DNA from: Pseudomonas japonica
GTDB lineage: Bacteria > Pseudomonadota > Gammaproteobacteria > Pseudomonadales > Pseudomonadaceae
DNA: 64,000 nt
Direction: 5' to 3'
Assembly (NCBI RefSeq): GCF_013522925.1
Contig: NZ_JAAMQU010000006.1
Location: 264,551 to 328,550, forward strand
Below are positions 8,071 to 19,818 of the stretch, one piece after another. A program made the translations under genes and the position numbers. Every line of letters starts with the position of its first letter. Position 1 is the first letter of the stretch. Under the pieces are notes generated by a model, which saw only the letters and a list, made by a program, of their open reading frames with translations, ran no database searches and had not been told where the DNA came from.

Positions 8071-9726
8071 GTGGAACGCGAATACATGGAATTCGACGTG
8101 GTCATCGTCGGGGCTGGCCCCGCGGGCCTGTCCGCTGCCTGCCGTATCAAGCAGAAGGCCGCCGAAGCCGGTAAGGAGGTCAGCGTCTGCGTGGTCGAGA
8201 AAGGCTCCGAGGTAGGCGCTCACATTCTCTCCGGCGCGGTGTTCGAGCCTCGCGCACTCAACGAGCTGTTCCCCAACTGGCAGGAGCTGGGCGCACCGCT
8301 CAACACTCCGGTCAAGCGGGACGACATCTATCTGCTGAATGATGCTCAACGCGCGCGGAAAATCCCCGATGCCTTCGTGCCTAAAACGATGCACAACGAA
8401 GGCAACTACATCATCTCTCTGGGCAACCTGTGCCGCTGGCTCGCCCAGCAGGCCGAAAACCTCGGCGTAGAGGTGTATCCAGGCTTCGCCGCCCAGGAAG
8501 CGCTGATCGACGAGCAAGGTGTGGTGCGCGGCATTCTCACCGGTGACATGGGCGTGGACCGTGAGGGCCACCCCAAGGACGGCATGTACACCCCCGGCAT
8601 GGAGCTGCGTGGCAAGTACACGCTGTTCGCCGAGGGCTGCCGTGGCCACATCGGCAAGCAGCTGATCAAGCGCTTCAACCTGGACGCGGACGTCGACCCT
8701 CAGCACTACGCCATCGGCCTGAAGGAAATCTGGGACATCGACCCTGCTCGCCATGAACAGGGCCTGGTGGTGCACACGGCCGGCTGGCCATTGGACGACG
8801 CCAACCCGGGCGGCTCCTTCCTTTATCACCTGGAGAACAACCAGGTGGTGGTGGGGCTGATCGTCGACCTCTCCTACAGCAACCCCTTCCTGTCGCCGTT
8901 CGATGAGTTCCAGCGGTACAAGCACCACCCTGTGGTCAAGCAGTACCTGGAAGGTGGCAAGCGCGTGTCCTATGGTGCCCGCGCTATCGCCAAGGGCGGT
9001 TTCAACTCGTTGCCCAAGATGGTCTTCCCTGGCGGCGCGTTGGTCGGCTGCGACCTGGGCACGTTGAACTTCGCCAAGATCAAAGGCAGCCACACGGCGA
9101 TGAAGTCCGGCATGCTCGCGGCCGATGCGGCGGTCGAGCGTCTGCTGGCCGACAGCGAAGGCGGCGATGTGCTTTCGGCCTACCCTGAAAGCTTCAAGGC
9201 CAGCTGGGTGTACGACGAGCTGTTCCGCAGCCGCAACTTCGGCGCGGCGATCCACAAGTGGGGCGCGGTCAAGGGCGGTGCGTTCAACTTCATCGACCAG
9301 AACCTCTTCGGCGGCAAGATCCCCTTCACCCTGCGGGACAAGACGCCGGACTACGCCACCCTCAAGCTGGCGGCGGACTCTGCGCGGATCGAATACCCCA
9401 AGCCGGATGGCAAGCTGAGCTTCGACAAGCTGAGTTCGGTGTTCCTCTCGGGCACCAACCACGAGGAGGAGCAGCCGTGCCACCTCAAGCTTCAGGACCC
9501 GAGCATTCCGATCGCGAAAAACCTGCCGCTGTACGATGAGCCGGCCCAGCGTTATTGCCCGGCAGGGGTATACGAGGTGATCACCAAGGAAGACGGCGAA
9601 AAACGCTTCCAGATCAACGCGCAGAACTGCGTGCACTGCAAAACCTGCGACATCAAGGACCCCGCCCAGAACATCACCTGGGTGGCACCTGAAGGGTCGG
9701 GCGGGCCTACCTACCCGAATATGTAA
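8071..9726 (+). CDS. Electron transfer flavoprotein-ubiquinone oxidoreductase
   Basis: 551 residues. The start is GTG 8071, with AGGAGA six to seven bases upstream and the family N-terminus ([19 protein letters not shown]). ATG 8086 is an alternative. The protein has an FAD Rossmann motif ([14 protein letters not shown]), a membrane-associated quinone-binding central region, and a C-terminal 4Fe-4S domain with cysteines in [10 protein letters not shown] and [13 protein letters not shown]. It is a monotopic inner-membrane enzyme that moves electrons from reduced EtfAB into the ubiquinone pool. It is divergent from etfBA and shares its control region. Confidence 0.98.
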   Translation: MEREYMEFDVVIVGAGPAGLSAACRIKQKAAEAGKEVSVCVVEKGSEVGAHILSGAVFEPRALNELFPNWQELGAPLNTPVKRDDIYLLNDAQRARKIPDAFVPKTMHNEGNYIISLGNLCRWLAQQAENLGVEVYPGFAAQEALIDEQGVVRGILTGDMGVDREGHPKDGMYTPGMELRGKYTLFAEGCRGHIGKQLIKRFNLDADVDPQHYAIGLKEIWDIDPARHEQGLVVHTAGWPLDDANPGGSFLYHLENNQVVVGLIVDLSYSNPFLSPFDEFQRYKHHPVVKQYLEGGKRVSYGARAIAKGGFNSLPKMVFPGGALVGCDLGTLNFAKIKGSHTAMKSGMLAADAAVERLLADSEGGDVLSAYPESFKASWVYDELFRSRNFGAAIHKWGAVKGGAFNFIDQNLFGGKIPFTLRDKTPDYATLKLAADSARIEYPKPDGKLSFDKLSSVFLSGTNHEEEQPCHLKLQDPSIPIAKNLPLYDEPAQRYCPAGVYEVITKEDGEKRFQINAQNCVHCKTCDIKDPAQNITWVAPEGSGGPTYPNM

Positions 9727-9734
9727 ATGCATTG

Positions 9735-9795
9735 TTTCCCGGGTTTCACCCGGTCCCACAGGCAAAAGATCCGGGACCGGGCGGAATCCGGGAAC
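9735..9795. repeat. Inverted pair of REP-like elements (REPIN) between convergent genes
   Basis: Two copies of a GTGGGACC-type palindromic element lie head to head. The first (9738-9761) reads on the minus strand as CTGTGGGACC, then a hairpin GGGT-GAA-ACCC, then GGGAA. The second (9770-9795, + strand) has GGGACC-GGGCGGAATCC-GGGAA. Their inner parts pair perfectly as CCCGGTCCC (9749-9757) and GGGACCGGG (9773-9781). The pair fills the gap between the convergent ETF-QO and subtilase genes and could also act as a transcription terminator. Confidence 0.6.
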
Positions 9796-9801
9796 ATTGG
9801 G

Positions 9802-11535
9802 CTACCTTCGCCGATCCAGGCTCTGCACCGTCAGGTCCAGCGCTTTTTGCATGTCCAGCCGCGCTGAACGGCCGATGTCGGGGTGGTTGAGGTCGAAGTT
9901 GCGCTCCGAGGGAATGATCGGCGCGGTCAGGTCTTCACCGTCCGCGGGCTCGAAATCATCATCCCCGCCGATTGGCAGCGAGCTGCGCCGAAGCAGGATG
10001 CGCAGTTGCGCCGGGGTGAGCCGCGGGTTGATCGAGAGCATGGCCGCCGTAATGCCTGTCACCATCGGCGTGGCGAAGGAAGTGCCACAGTGCACGCTAC
10101 CCTCCCCGTCCGCACCCGGGTCTACGCCATGGGTACAGGCGGCGGCGGAGATGTCCACGCGCAGATCCAGGTTGGACGACGCCCGGCGCACCGCGTAGTC
10201 GGGGCTGTTCACTGGCAGGTCTGGCTGCCCGCTACGCTCATGCCCGCCCACTACCAGCAATTGGTCGGTCACGAAGGACGACGGCAGCCGGTATTCATCC
10301 TGGCCTGCGAAGGACGCGCCGTTGCCTGCCGAGTTGATGACCACCACATCCGGGTGTTTGGCTTTCAGCCAGCGGAAGAACTCTTCGAGCAGCTCCTCGT
10401 AACCCGCCATCGCCACGCCTGAGCGAACCTGCGTGTCGATGTCGCCACCCTGCACCTTCTGCGTACCGATCCGGTGGAGCCCCCAGCTCCAGTTGAGGAT
10501 GCGTGCACCGTCTTCCACCAGGTTCACAGACGCGGCGACATTGGCAGTGATGCCGGCATCCGAATCGCGCTCCACAATCACCTCGAAGCCTTTGCTCACG
10601 CCCTCCAGCCCGCGGAGGAAACCTGTATTGCCACCTTTCTGCCAATGGGCGAGCAACACCCCCGCCACGGTCGAGCCATGGGCCTGGGGGCTTTGCGCAT
10701 CGCGGGCATAAAGGCAAGTACGTGGCAGTTCGCACGGGCCGAGGTATTCGGCAAAGCCCGGCGAGTCGAAGTCCACATTGCGTTCGATCACTCCAATACG
10801 CACCGGCGCCGCTTCTACAGGCGCACCCCGCGCAGCCACCCGGCGACGGTAGTAGTTCACCGCGTCGGCAAAGCGGTTGGCGGCCCATTCGTCAGGGGAT
10901 TCCTTGCTCACGGGCACTTCCCGCTCTGCTTCCTCGGCCGAAGACTCCTCGATCACCACCCCGTCCACGCTGACCTCATGGCCGAGCCGGAGGATCAACG
11001 CATCGCGTTCCGTGAGGTTTTTCACCGGAAGGCGTAGCTGCCAGGTATTAAGTGCGGGAATGGCGCCCACGATCGTTGCGCCATACTTTTGCGACAGCTG
11101 CCGAACCTGATCGAGGCCGTCGTAGCGCTCCTCGATGATCACGCTGACCAGGTTGAGGTAAGTACTCAGCCCCTCGGCATTGGTTGCCATCTCGTTGAGC
11201 TTGGCCGCCACCACGTGATTGCCGGCCATGCTCAGCCACACGCCGTTGCTGCTACGCCCATCCTGCTCGAGGCGCAGCGGGCCGCTGGTGTCTTTGCCGG
11301 TTTCGAAGGTGATGCGCAAGCGGTCGCCGTCACGCTCAGTGGGTTTCGCTACGCCGCCCAGCCTGGCCTGTATCGGCCCGCTGGCAAGGCCGCTGACCTT
11401 GAGGCAAAACACCTGGCGCCGGGTATCGAGCAGGTCACCGCAGCGCTCCAGCTGCTGCAACCGTAATGGGTCTTCTGCCCGGGCGCCTGAGGCCACCCCG
11501 CACAGCACAAGAAAAAGCAGCCAGCGTCGTTCCAT
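9802..11535 (-). CDS. Exported S8 (subtilisin-like) serine peptidase with Glu at the Asp position
   Basis: 577 residues: a signal peptide (residues 1-20, ending SGARA), an N-terminal domain of about 220 residues with no assigned function, and an S8 catalytic domain from about 245. Visible active-site segments are RIGVIERNVDFDSP (Glu251 where subtilases normally have Asp), AHGSTVAGVL (His286), VVINSAGNG (oxyanion Asn405) and CGTSFATPMVTG (Ser486). The enzyme should act in the periplasm or outside the cell. Substrate and maturation are unknown. It stands alone between the ETF-QO and galactonate loci. Either an unusual Glu-His-Ser arrangement or reduced activity is possible. Confidence 0.85.
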   Translation of the reverse strand: MERRWLLFLVLCGVASGARAEDPLRLQQLERCGDLLDTRRQVFCLKVSGLASGPIQARLGGVAKPTERDGDRLRITFETGKDTSGPLRLEQDGRSSNGVWLSMAGNHVVAAKLNEMATNAEGLSTYLNLVSVIIEERYDGLDQVRQLSQKYGATIVGAIPALNTWQLRLPVKNLTERDALILRLGHEVSVDGVVIEESSAEEAEREVPVSKESPDEWAANRFADAVNYYRRRVAARGAPVEAAPVRIGVIERNVDFDSPGFAEYLGPCELPRTCLYARDAQSPQAHGSTVAGVLLAHWQKGGNTGFLRGLEGVSKGFEVIVERDSDAGITANVAASVNLVEDGARILNWSWGLHRIGTQKVQGGDIDTQVRSGVAMAGYEELLEEFFRWLKAKHPDVVVINSAGNGASFAGQDEYRLPSSFVTDQLLVVGGHERSGQPDLPVNSPDYAVRRASSNLDLRVDISAAACTHGVDPGADGEGSVHCGTSFATPMVTGITAAMLSINPRLTPAQLRILLRRSSLPIGGDDDFEPADGEDLTAPIIPSERNFDLNHPDIGRSARLDMQKALDLTVQSLDRRR

Positions 11536-11591
11536 GAGGGGCCTTCTTTTCGGGCATTTTGCTGGTGTGACTGCCGGCCACGCCGCTTGGT

Positions 11592-12368
11592 TCAGCCGCC
11601 AAGCTCTCGGCTCAGGGCCAATGCCGTGGCTTGTACCGTGGGCGCGAGCAGCGTCATGCGCTCCAGCGACATGTAAGGCACCGTACTGGCCACGCTGATC
11701 GCCGCTACGATCTGCCGGCTGGCATCACGCACCGGCGCCGCCACGCAGCGGATCGAGGGCTCGTTGTCTTCCAGGTCGAAGGCATACTGGCCATCGACGT
11801 AAGCCAGCATCCGCGCCTGGAAGGCTTCCCAACCAGGTTCTTCGCGGTCAGCCCAAACAGCGGCTGCCGGGGGCTGGTTATCGAACAAGCGCCGCCATTC
11901 GGTTTCAAGGCTGTCCAGCAACAGCGCCTTGCCGATGCCGGTGCGGGTCAACGGCATGCGCTGGCCCACCCGGGAACGCATTTCGGGGCCATTGCGCCCG
12001 GGGTTCTTGTGCAGGTACAGCACTTGATCGCCATCGCGAACGGCCAGGTGCACGGTGTCGCCGGTGCTGGCGGACAGCTCGTCCAGCAACGGCGCCGCCA
12101 GCACCGCAAGGGGCAATTCGTCCCGGGCCTGGAAGCCCAGCTCGATCAACCGCGGCCCCAACCGGTAGCCGTTGTTGGCCGTAAGCCGCAAGTAACGCTC
12201 TTCCACCAGCGCGCTCACCAGCCGGTGAGTGGTGCTACGGGTGGTGCCCAAATGCGCAGCAATGCCCTTGAGGTCCCGGGCACCGGCGGCCACCGCCTGT
12301 ATCACCGCCAGGCCGCGCAACAGTGTTTGAGTACCTGCGGGGGCGGCGCTCGGCGTGTCAGTTGGCAT
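11592..12368 (-). CDS. IclR-family regulator, probably of the galactonate operon
   Basis: 258 residues. The N-terminal winged helix is at about residues 12-75 (GLAVIQAVAAGARDLKGIAAHLGTTRSTTHRLVSAL). The C-terminal IclR effector domain (about 90-250) includes TGDTVHLAVRDGDQVLYLHK, RVGQRMPLTRTGIGKALL and SIRCVAAPVRDASRQIVAAISV. It is the last gene in the run dgoK-dgoA-dgoD-transporter-regulator, about 60 bp after the transporter. E. coli uses a GntR-type DgoR for this pathway, so an IclR protein here is a lineage difference. The ligand is inferred to be galactonate or a pathway intermediate. Confidence 0.85.
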   Translation of the reverse strand: MPTDTPSAAPAGTQTLLRGLAVIQAVAAGARDLKGIAAHLGTTRSTTHRLVSALVEERYLRLTANNGYRLGPRLIELGFQARDELPLAVLAAPLLDELSASTGDTVHLAVRDGDQVLYLHKNPGRNGPEMRSRVGQRMPLTRTGIGKALLLDSLETEWRRLFDNQPPAAAVWADREEPGWEAFQARMLAYVDGQYAFDLEDNEPSIRCVAAPVRDASRQIVAAISVASTVPYMSLERMTLLAPTVQATALALSRELGG

Positions 12369-12428
12369 CGTCAGTCACCCTGGTTATCAGAAAAACGGCG
12401 AGCATTATCCGGCCCTCGTCTTTCGCCG

Positions 12429-13751
12429 TCACCTGTCGGCGATCTCGATCCGCTCTACCTTGCCCACCAACACCACATAGCACAGCGCACCGACCAGCGC
12501 GGTACCGGCAACATAGGTGATGGCCGGGGCGAAGGAGTCACCCGTGGCGAGGAAGCCGATGACAATCGGGGTGACGATGGCGGACAGGTTGCCGATGAAG
12601 TTGAACGTGCCGCCGGTAAGCCCGAGCAGCCGCGCCGGCGCCAGCGTGGACACCAACGACCAGGTGATGGAGGCTAATCCGTTGCCGAAGAACGCCAGGG
12701 CCAGACAACCAATTACCAACGGCGTGGAATCGAACCAGTTGGCACCGATGATGCTGGTGGAAATCAGCAGCCCACCGATGATCGGCAGCTTGCGCGCCAG
12801 GCCCACACTGGCACCGCGGCGGATCAGCCAGTCAGAAAACAGGCCGGAACACAGTACGCCTACGAAGGCGGCCAGGAACGGCAAGGATGCCAGCAGCCCC
12901 GACTTGATAAAGTCCATCCCACGGTACTTCACCAGGTAAGTAGGGAACCAGGTGAGGAAGAACCACAGCGTGGAATTGAGGCAGAACTGCCCGATGTAGA
13001 TGCCCCACAGCTTGCGCTGGGTGAGCACGATTTTAAGGTCGTTAAGGTCAATGCCTTTGGCTTTGGGCTTGTGCGCGATGTCTACCAGCCCACCGCCTTC
13101 CTGGATCAACGCGATCTCGGCCTCATTGGCGCCACGGAATGCGCGCGGCTCGCGGTATAGCGCATACCACACCGCGGCCCACACCACGCCCACCAGCCCG
13201 GTGATCACGAACACCATGTGCCAGCCATAGGCCTGTTGCAGCCAGGCCAGCACCGGGGTAAGAAACGCCAGCCCCACGAATTGCCCCGAGGTATAGAAGC
13301 CGATGGCGGTCGCTCGCTCGCGCTCCGGGAACCAGGTGGTGACCACCCGGCTGTTGATCGGGTACGCCGGTGCTTCCAGCGCACCCACGGCCATGCGCAG
13401 CACGAACAGCGCCACAAAGCTGCCCACGAACCCCAGCGCCACCGTGGCCACCGACCACAGCACCAACGCCACGCTGTAGAGGATACGCGGCGGCACCCGG
13501 TCGACCAGCCAGCCGCCGGGGATTTGCATGGCGGCGTAGGTCCAGCCGAACGCCGAGAACACCAGCCCTACGTGGGCCGGGTCCAGCCCCAGCTCGGTGG
13601 TCAGGGCGGGGGCAGCGATGGACAGGTTGGAACGGTCCAGGTAATTGATCACCACGGTGATGAACAGCAGCACCATGATGAAAAACCGTTTACGGCTTGG
13701 CGTAGCCAGCGCCGTGCGCGCCGCGGCCGGGGTTGCGGTGTGGGTTTGCAT
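12429..13751 (-). CDS. MFS sugar-acid transporter (D-galactonate type)
   Basis: 440 residues with 12 predicted membrane segments, of the anion:cation symporter family. Characteristic segments are INYLDRSNLSIAAPAL in TM1 and the TM4-TM5 region GALEAPAYPINSRVVTTWFPERERATAIGFY. DgoT, GudP and ExuT share these. Its place directly after dgoD makes D-galactonate/H+ symport the best guess. Hexuronate or glucarate cannot be excluded from sequence alone. It would be cotranscribed with dgoKAD. Confidence 0.88.
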   Translation of the reverse strand: MQTHTATPAAARTALATPSRKRFFIMVLLFITVVINYLDRSNLSIAAPALTTELGLDPAHVGLVFSAFGWTYAAMQIPGGWLVDRVPPRILYSVALVLWSVATVALGFVGSFVALFVLRMAVGALEAPAYPINSRVVTTWFPERERATAIGFYTSGQFVGLAFLTPVLAWLQQAYGWHMVFVITGLVGVVWAAVWYALYREPRAFRGANEAEIALIQEGGGLVDIAHKPKAKGIDLNDLKIVLTQRKLWGIYIGQFCLNSTLWFFLTWFPTYLVKYRGMDFIKSGLLASLPFLAAFVGVLCSGLFSDWLIRRGASVGLARKLPIIGGLLISTSIIGANWFDSTPLVIGCLALAFFGNGLASITWSLVSTLAPARLLGLTGGTFNFIGNLSAIVTPIVIGFLATGDSFAPAITYVAGTALVGALCYVVLVGKVERIEIADR

Positions 13752-13811
13752 GGGTCGGGTCTCTTGTCTTTATGTCCCTGATCGGTCACGGCGCGCTGGG
13801 CGCCGTGCCTG

Positions 13812-14960
13812 TTACCACTCGGCGAAGCTGCCGTCTGCGTGTCGCCAGATCGGGTTGCGCCAGCGGTGGCCGATGGCGGCGCGCTCACGCACGTACTCTT
13901 CGTTGATCTCGATCCCCAGGCCCGGGCCGTTCGGGATTTTCACGTAGCCGTTGTCGTAATCGAATACCTCCGGCTGGCGGATGTAGTCGAGCAAGTCGTT
14001 GCTTTCGTTGTAATGGATACCCAGGCTTTGCTCCTGGATAAAGGCGTTGTAGCAGGCCGCATCCAGTTGCAGGCACGCCGCCAGCGCGATCGGGCCCAAG
14101 GGGCAATGCAGCGCCAGCGCCACGTCATAGGCTTCGGCCATGGCGGCGATCTTGCGGGTTTCAGTGATGCCGCCGGCGTGGGAGGCGTCCGGCTGGATGA
14201 TGTCCACGTAGCCCTCGCTGAGCACACGCTTGAAGTCCCAGCGCGAGAACAGCCGCTCGCCCAGGGCAATCGGCGTGCTGGTGAGCGGTGCCAGCTCCTT
14301 GAGCGCTTCGTAGTTTTCGCTCAGCACGGGCTCTTCGATAAACATCAGTTTGTACGGGTCCAACTCTTTCATCAGTACCTTGGCCATGGGCTTGTGCACC
14401 CGGCCGTGGAAGTCCACGCCGATACCCACGTTCGGCCCTACCGCGTCACGCACCGCGGCCACGCTGGCCAGGCAGCGGTCCACCTTGTCGAAACTGTCCA
14501 CGAACTGCATTTCTTCGGTGCCGTTCATCTTCACCGCGGTAAAGCCCCGCTCCACCGCTTCTTTCGCGGCCTTGGCGGTTTCGGCCGGGCGATCGCCGCC
14601 GATCCACGAATACACGCGAATGCGCTCGCGCACTTGGCCACCCAGCAGGTCACTGACCGACACGCCAAGGGCCTTGCCCTTGATGTCCCACAAGGCCTGG
14701 TCGATCCCGGCCAGGGCGCTCATGTGAATCGCGCCACCGCGATAGAAGCCGCCGCGGTACAGCACCTGCCAGTGGTCTTCGATGTTGCGTGGGTCCTTGC
14801 CGATCAGGTAGTCGGCCAGCTCCTCTACGGCCGCGGCAACGGTATGAGCACGGCCTTCGACGACCGGCTCGCCCCAGCCACAAATGCCTTCATCGGTTTC
14901 GATCTTCAGGAAGCACCAGCGCGGCGGAACGATAAAGGTACTCAAACGGGTAATTTTCAT
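13812..14960 (-). CDS. dgoD: D-galactonate dehydratase
   Basis: 382 residues, the same length as E. coli DgoD. This is an enolase-superfamily enzyme. Metal ligands are visible as Asp in GVDFHGR, Glu in LMFIEEP and Glu in ALGERLF. The DgoD-type catalytic histidines are in GVDFHGR and ALHCPLGP. It converts D-galactonate to 2-dehydro-3-deoxy-D-galactonate in the cytoplasm. The start ([15 protein letters not shown]) has AGAGA upstream. It lies between dgoA and the transporter gene in one operon. Confidence 0.96.
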   Translation of the reverse strand: MKITRLSTFIVPPRWCFLKIETDEGICGWGEPVVEGRAHTVAAAVEELADYLIGKDPRNIEDHWQVLYRGGFYRGGAIHMSALAGIDQALWDIKGKALGVSVSDLLGGQVRERIRVYSWIGGDRPAETAKAAKEAVERGFTAVKMNGTEEMQFVDSFDKVDRCLASVAAVRDAVGPNVGIGVDFHGRVHKPMAKVLMKELDPYKLMFIEEPVLSENYEALKELAPLTSTPIALGERLFSRWDFKRVLSEGYVDIIQPDASHAGGITETRKIAAMAEAYDVALALHCPLGPIALAACLQLDAACYNAFIQEQSLGIHYNESNDLLDYIRQPEVFDYDNGYVKIPNGPGLGIEINEEYVRERAAIGHRWRNPIWRHADGSFAEW

Positions 14961-15001
14961 CGCTTGTCTCTTTTGTCGATGGAAGTTGAATACGGCCCGG
15001 C

Positions 15002-15625
15002 TCAGCGGGCCTGCTGCCAGCCCTGCATGTAGGCATCGGCCCGGCTGCGCACTTGCGCCGCGCTCAGGCCAGGCTTGAACAGCCCCGAGCCCAGCCCGAA
15101 GCCGGCAACCCCGGCGTCCAGGAACGGCCCCATGTTGGTAGGCGTGATGCCGCCGACCGGCACCAGCGGCGTGCCCTTGGGCAGCACCGCCAGCAGCGCT
15201 TTCACAACCGCAGGCGTGATGGCTTCGGCGGGGAACAGCTTGAGCGCATCGGCGCCCTCCTCCAGCGCGGCAAACGCCTCGGTGGGCGTGACCACGCCGG
15301 GCGCCAGTTGCAGCCCGGCGGCCTTGGCGGCGCGCAGCACCTTGACATCGCTGTGAGGCATCACGATCAGCTCGCCGCCGGCGTCCTGTACTTCGAGCAC
15401 GTTACGCTCGGTAAGCACCGTGCCAGCGCCGATCAGGCAATCGGCCGGCAGGCCATCGCGCAGCGTGCGAATGCTGCGCAGAGGCTCGGGGGAGTTGAGC
15501 GGCACCTCGATCACCCGCAAGCCGCTGGCATAGAGTTGCTGGCCAATCTCCAGCACCTCTTCAGGGCGCACGCCCCGCAGGATCGCAATCAGGCCGCTGG
15601 CGGCCATGGCATCTTTGAGCAACAT
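15002..15625 (-). CDS. dgoA: 2-dehydro-3-deoxy-6-phosphogalactonate aldolase
   Basis: 207 residues from ATG 15625, which has a strong AAGGAG seven bases upstream. An in-frame upstream extension overlaps dgoK and is rejected. It has the class I KDPG/KDPGal aldolase fold: GLIAILRGV at the N-terminus, the catalytic Glu in [12 protein letters not shown], and the Schiff-base Lys in [11 protein letters not shown]. It cleaves 2-dehydro-3-deoxy-6-phosphogalactonate to pyruvate and glyceraldehyde 3-phosphate. It lies 16 bp after dgoK and 41 bp before dgoD. Confidence 0.95.
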   Translation of the reverse strand: MLLKDAMAASGLIAILRGVRPEEVLEIGQQLYASGLRVIEVPLNSPEPLRSIRTLRDGLPADCLIGAGTVLTERNVLEVQDAGGELIVMPHSDVKVLRAAKAAGLQLAPGVVTPTEAFAALEEGADALKLFPAEAITPAVVKALLAVLPKGTPLVPVGGITPTNMGPFLDAGVAGFGLGSGLFKPGLSAAQVRSRADAYMQGWQQAR

Positions 15626-15641
15626 GGAAAGCTCCTTAAGG

Positions 15642-16583
15642 TCAGGGGTGAACCAGGCCAGCCGCCACGGCCAACAACCACAAGCCACGCTCGGTGGCTT
15701 GGGCGGCGGTGTGCACGTTAGCGAGGCCAGCGGCGCTCAACGCGCGCTCATAGCGCTGGCACAGCTGGCCATTGCCTATCAGTACGATGCGAGGCACGCC
15801 CTGGCCGGAGGCGAAGGTGGCGGTCAGGCTGGCGATTTCATGGCCGATCATCAGGCCAGAGACGTAGTCGGGTTGGTCAGTCGGCGCCAAGGCGCCGGTA
15901 AGGCTTAGGGTACGGGCGCTGAACAACGTTGCCAGAGGGCCCAGCGCACCGTCGCCGCTCAAGGCCACCGCCACGCCACGGTCGAACGCCTCGGCACGGA
16001 AGCTCTCCGGGCGTTGCTGGGTGCGGCCAAGGATGGTGTGCGCGCACACGGCGGCATAAATCTCGCCGGTCATGAAGGTGTCGAAGTGGCGAATACAGCC
16101 TTCCTCGCTTCGCACCCATTTGCTGTGGGTGCCGGGCAGGCCGATCAGCAAGGGTTGGGTCCAAGCTTGCGCATCAAGGCTATCGAGCAGGCCGAACACC
16201 TGGGTTTCCTCGCCGCGCATCACGTTGGGCAGGCGGCCGTTCTGCAGCACGCCCGGAATGATATGCAAGGTGTGGCCATCATCGAGTGGCAAACTGAGCA
16301 GGCTTCGCGCAACCTCAGCGGCCCCGGCCGGGGCGGGGCAATAAGGCGCTTCACGCCAGCCTTGGGCGCTGCCGATCATGCCGCAGGCAATCAGCGGCAG
16401 GCCAGGCTCATCGGCCCGCCAGTCGCCACAGGCTTCATCCAGCGCCTGGTCGAAGCGCTGCTCCGCTACCTGCATGATCCCCAGCGCCAGTTCGCGCGTT
16501 TCCAGTACCTGGCCGTTATCGCCAAGGCGGTAGGCCCGCAATGAAGAAGTGCCCCAGTCCAGCCCGATCAGTCGTGCCTGCAT
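15642..16583 (-). CDS. dgoK: 2-dehydro-3-deoxygalactonokinase
   Basis: 313 residues, first gene of the galactonate operon. The DgoK pattern is clear: MQARLIGLDWGTSSLRAYRL (phosphate-binding N-terminus), the PLIACGMIGSAQGWREAPYCPAPAG segment, LPGTHSKWV with FDTFMTGEIYA, and a C-terminal nucleotide-binding part. It phosphorylates 2-dehydro-3-deoxygalactonate using ATP. An AGGTGAGG lies just upstream of the ATG. A promoter and palindromes are at 16625-16683. Confidence 0.95.
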   Translation of the reverse strand: MQARLIGLDWGTSSLRAYRLGDNGQVLETRELALGIMQVAEQRFDQALDEACGDWRADEPGLPLIACGMIGSAQGWREAPYCPAPAGAAEVARSLLSLPLDDGHTLHIIPGVLQNGRLPNVMRGEETQVFGLLDSLDAQAWTQPLLIGLPGTHSKWVRSEEGCIRHFDTFMTGEIYAAVCAHTILGRTQQRPESFRAEAFDRGVAVALSGDGALGPLATLFSARTLSLTGALAPTDQPDYVSGLMIGHEIASLTATFASGQGVPRIVLIGNGQLCQRYERALSAAGLANVHTAAQATERGLWLLAVAAGLVHP

Positions 16584-16624
16584 CGCCTCACCTGTTGTTG
16601 TTGTGTGAGCGGTTAGAGGGCCTG

Positions 16625-16683
16625 ACTATAACGCCGTTCCGAGAATTATCTCAATATGTAAATGCTCATCCCATATTGTGGGA
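16625..16683 (-). promoter_or_regulatory. Galactonate operon promoter and candidate IclR operator
   Basis: On the minus strand TTGAGA (16654-16649), an 18-bp spacer and TATAGT (16630-16625) form a good sigma70 promoter ahead of dgoK. Two inverted repeats flank the -35: CAATATG (16652-16658) with CATATTG (16672-16678), and TCCCA-TATTG-TGGGA at 16669-16683. Position suggests a regulator site, probably for the IclR protein. The TGTGGGACC at its right end also resembles the local REP core, so part of this may be repeat debris. Confidence 0.5.
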
Positions 16684-16738
16684 CCAAACGAACGAATCGG
16701 CTCCGCGCGAGCGGGTTTACCAGCCAACAGGATTCAGA

Positions 16739-17631
16739 TCAGAGCGAAGGGAAACCGCGGCGGCCCTGAAGGCCCCCGGTGTGCACGAAGACCAGTCGGG
16801 TGCCGGGTGCTACGCCGCCCGCGAGTACATAGGCCTGCAGGGCCAGCAGCGCCTTGGCGGTATAAAGGGGCTCGAGCGGCAAGCCGGTGTGGGCTTCGGT
16901 TGCCTTGAGGAAGTCGATCAGCGCGGCATCGACCTTGCCAAAGCCACCGCGGCTGGCGTCATGCCACTGAACCCGGGCGTGAGGCGCCAGCTTGCTGACA
17001 TTGGCCTCTGCACCCTGCCCGGCAGGTACCGCCAGCGCGCCATGCACCAGCCGATGGCCAGCCTCGGCCTGAGCCAGGCCTGCCACCGTGGTACCGGTGC
17101 CCGCGGCGAGCCACCAGGCATCGAAGCTGTTCCACCCCAGCGCAGCCAGGCCGGGTTCGACCAGCTCGAGCAACACCATGCACCCGCGCATGCCCTGCTC
17201 GCAGGCACCGCCTTCGGGTATAGCGAGAAAGCCGGGGTATTGGGCCAACCATGGCGCCCAAAAACCTGGCTGATGGCGCGCTCGATAGCCGCCATATCCC
17301 AGCCAATGCAAGACCATACCCATGGCTTGCAGGTCATCGGTGGTTGCGGTTCGCTGTGGCTCGCCGCGCAGCAGGCCCACGGTTGCAAGCCCTTCGCGAT
17401 AGCCCGCGGCGGCCAATGCGTGCAGGTGGTTGGACCAAGGCCCGCCCAGGCTGACGAGCCCTGGCGCGCCTTGCTGCCGCGCGAGCTCAAGCCACGGGCG
17501 CAGCTTGAACCACTTGTTGCCACTGACCAGTGGATCGATGAGGTCCAGGCGCAGCACCCCCACCTCTACCCCGGCCGCTTCCAGCCACGGCAGGCGCAGC
17601 GGCTGGAGCGGCGGCGCAACGCCTTCCAGCA

Positions 17632-17632
<1 letters not shown>
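16739..17632 (-). CDS. PLP-dependent D-cysteine desulfhydrase / ACC deaminase-like protein
   Basis: 297 residues of the tryptophan-synthase-beta fold. The PLP lysine is in DPLVSGNKWFKLRPWL, followed by GGPWSNHLHALAAAG and the phosphate loop AAGTGTTVAGL. The C-terminus ends in FVHTGGLQGRRGF, the family hallmark. Members release ammonia and an oxo-acid from D-cysteine, 1-aminocyclopropane-1-carboxylate or similar amino acids. Sequence alone does not separate these, and D-cysteine desulfhydrase is the more common finding. Its ATG overlaps the fadH stop (TAATG), so it is translated with fadH, an unusual pairing. Confidence 0.85.
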
Positions 17633-19671
<2,039 letters not shown>

Positions 19672-19754
19672 TCACTCCAGCATCAGGAAACCGCGGCAGC
19701 TCAACACGGCGCCTACGGCAATGATGCGACAGTAAAGACCACGGGGCTGGGGCT

Positions 19755-19780
19755 CAATGACCTGAAATGACAAGTCATTG
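19755..19780. promoter_or_regulatory. Inverted repeat upstream of fadH
   Basis: CAATGAC at 19755-19761 and GTCATTG at 19774-19780 form a perfect 7-bp inverted repeat with a 12-bp spacer, in the 150-bp gap between deoC and fadH and about 90 bases before the fadH start. It could be a repressor site for fadH or a weak terminator for deoC. It does not match the PsrA consensus. Confidence 0.4.
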
Positions 19781-19818
19781 ATCGGATCGCGCACCCCTCC
19801 CCGCCAGCAGGAACGGTA

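Noticed and set aside
7879..9765. 628-codon open frame on the minus strand opposite ETF-QO
   Set aside because: It is an antisense shadow of a highly GC-rich gene. Its translation has no family pattern, while the + strand encodes a complete, motif-bearing enzyme.
16676..16738. A further REP element after the dgoK promoter
   Set aside because: TGTGGGACC is followed by CCGC/GCGG pairing but lacks the symmetric hairpin and GGGAA end of the other copies. It overlaps the candidate IclR operator, so it was not listed as a repeat.
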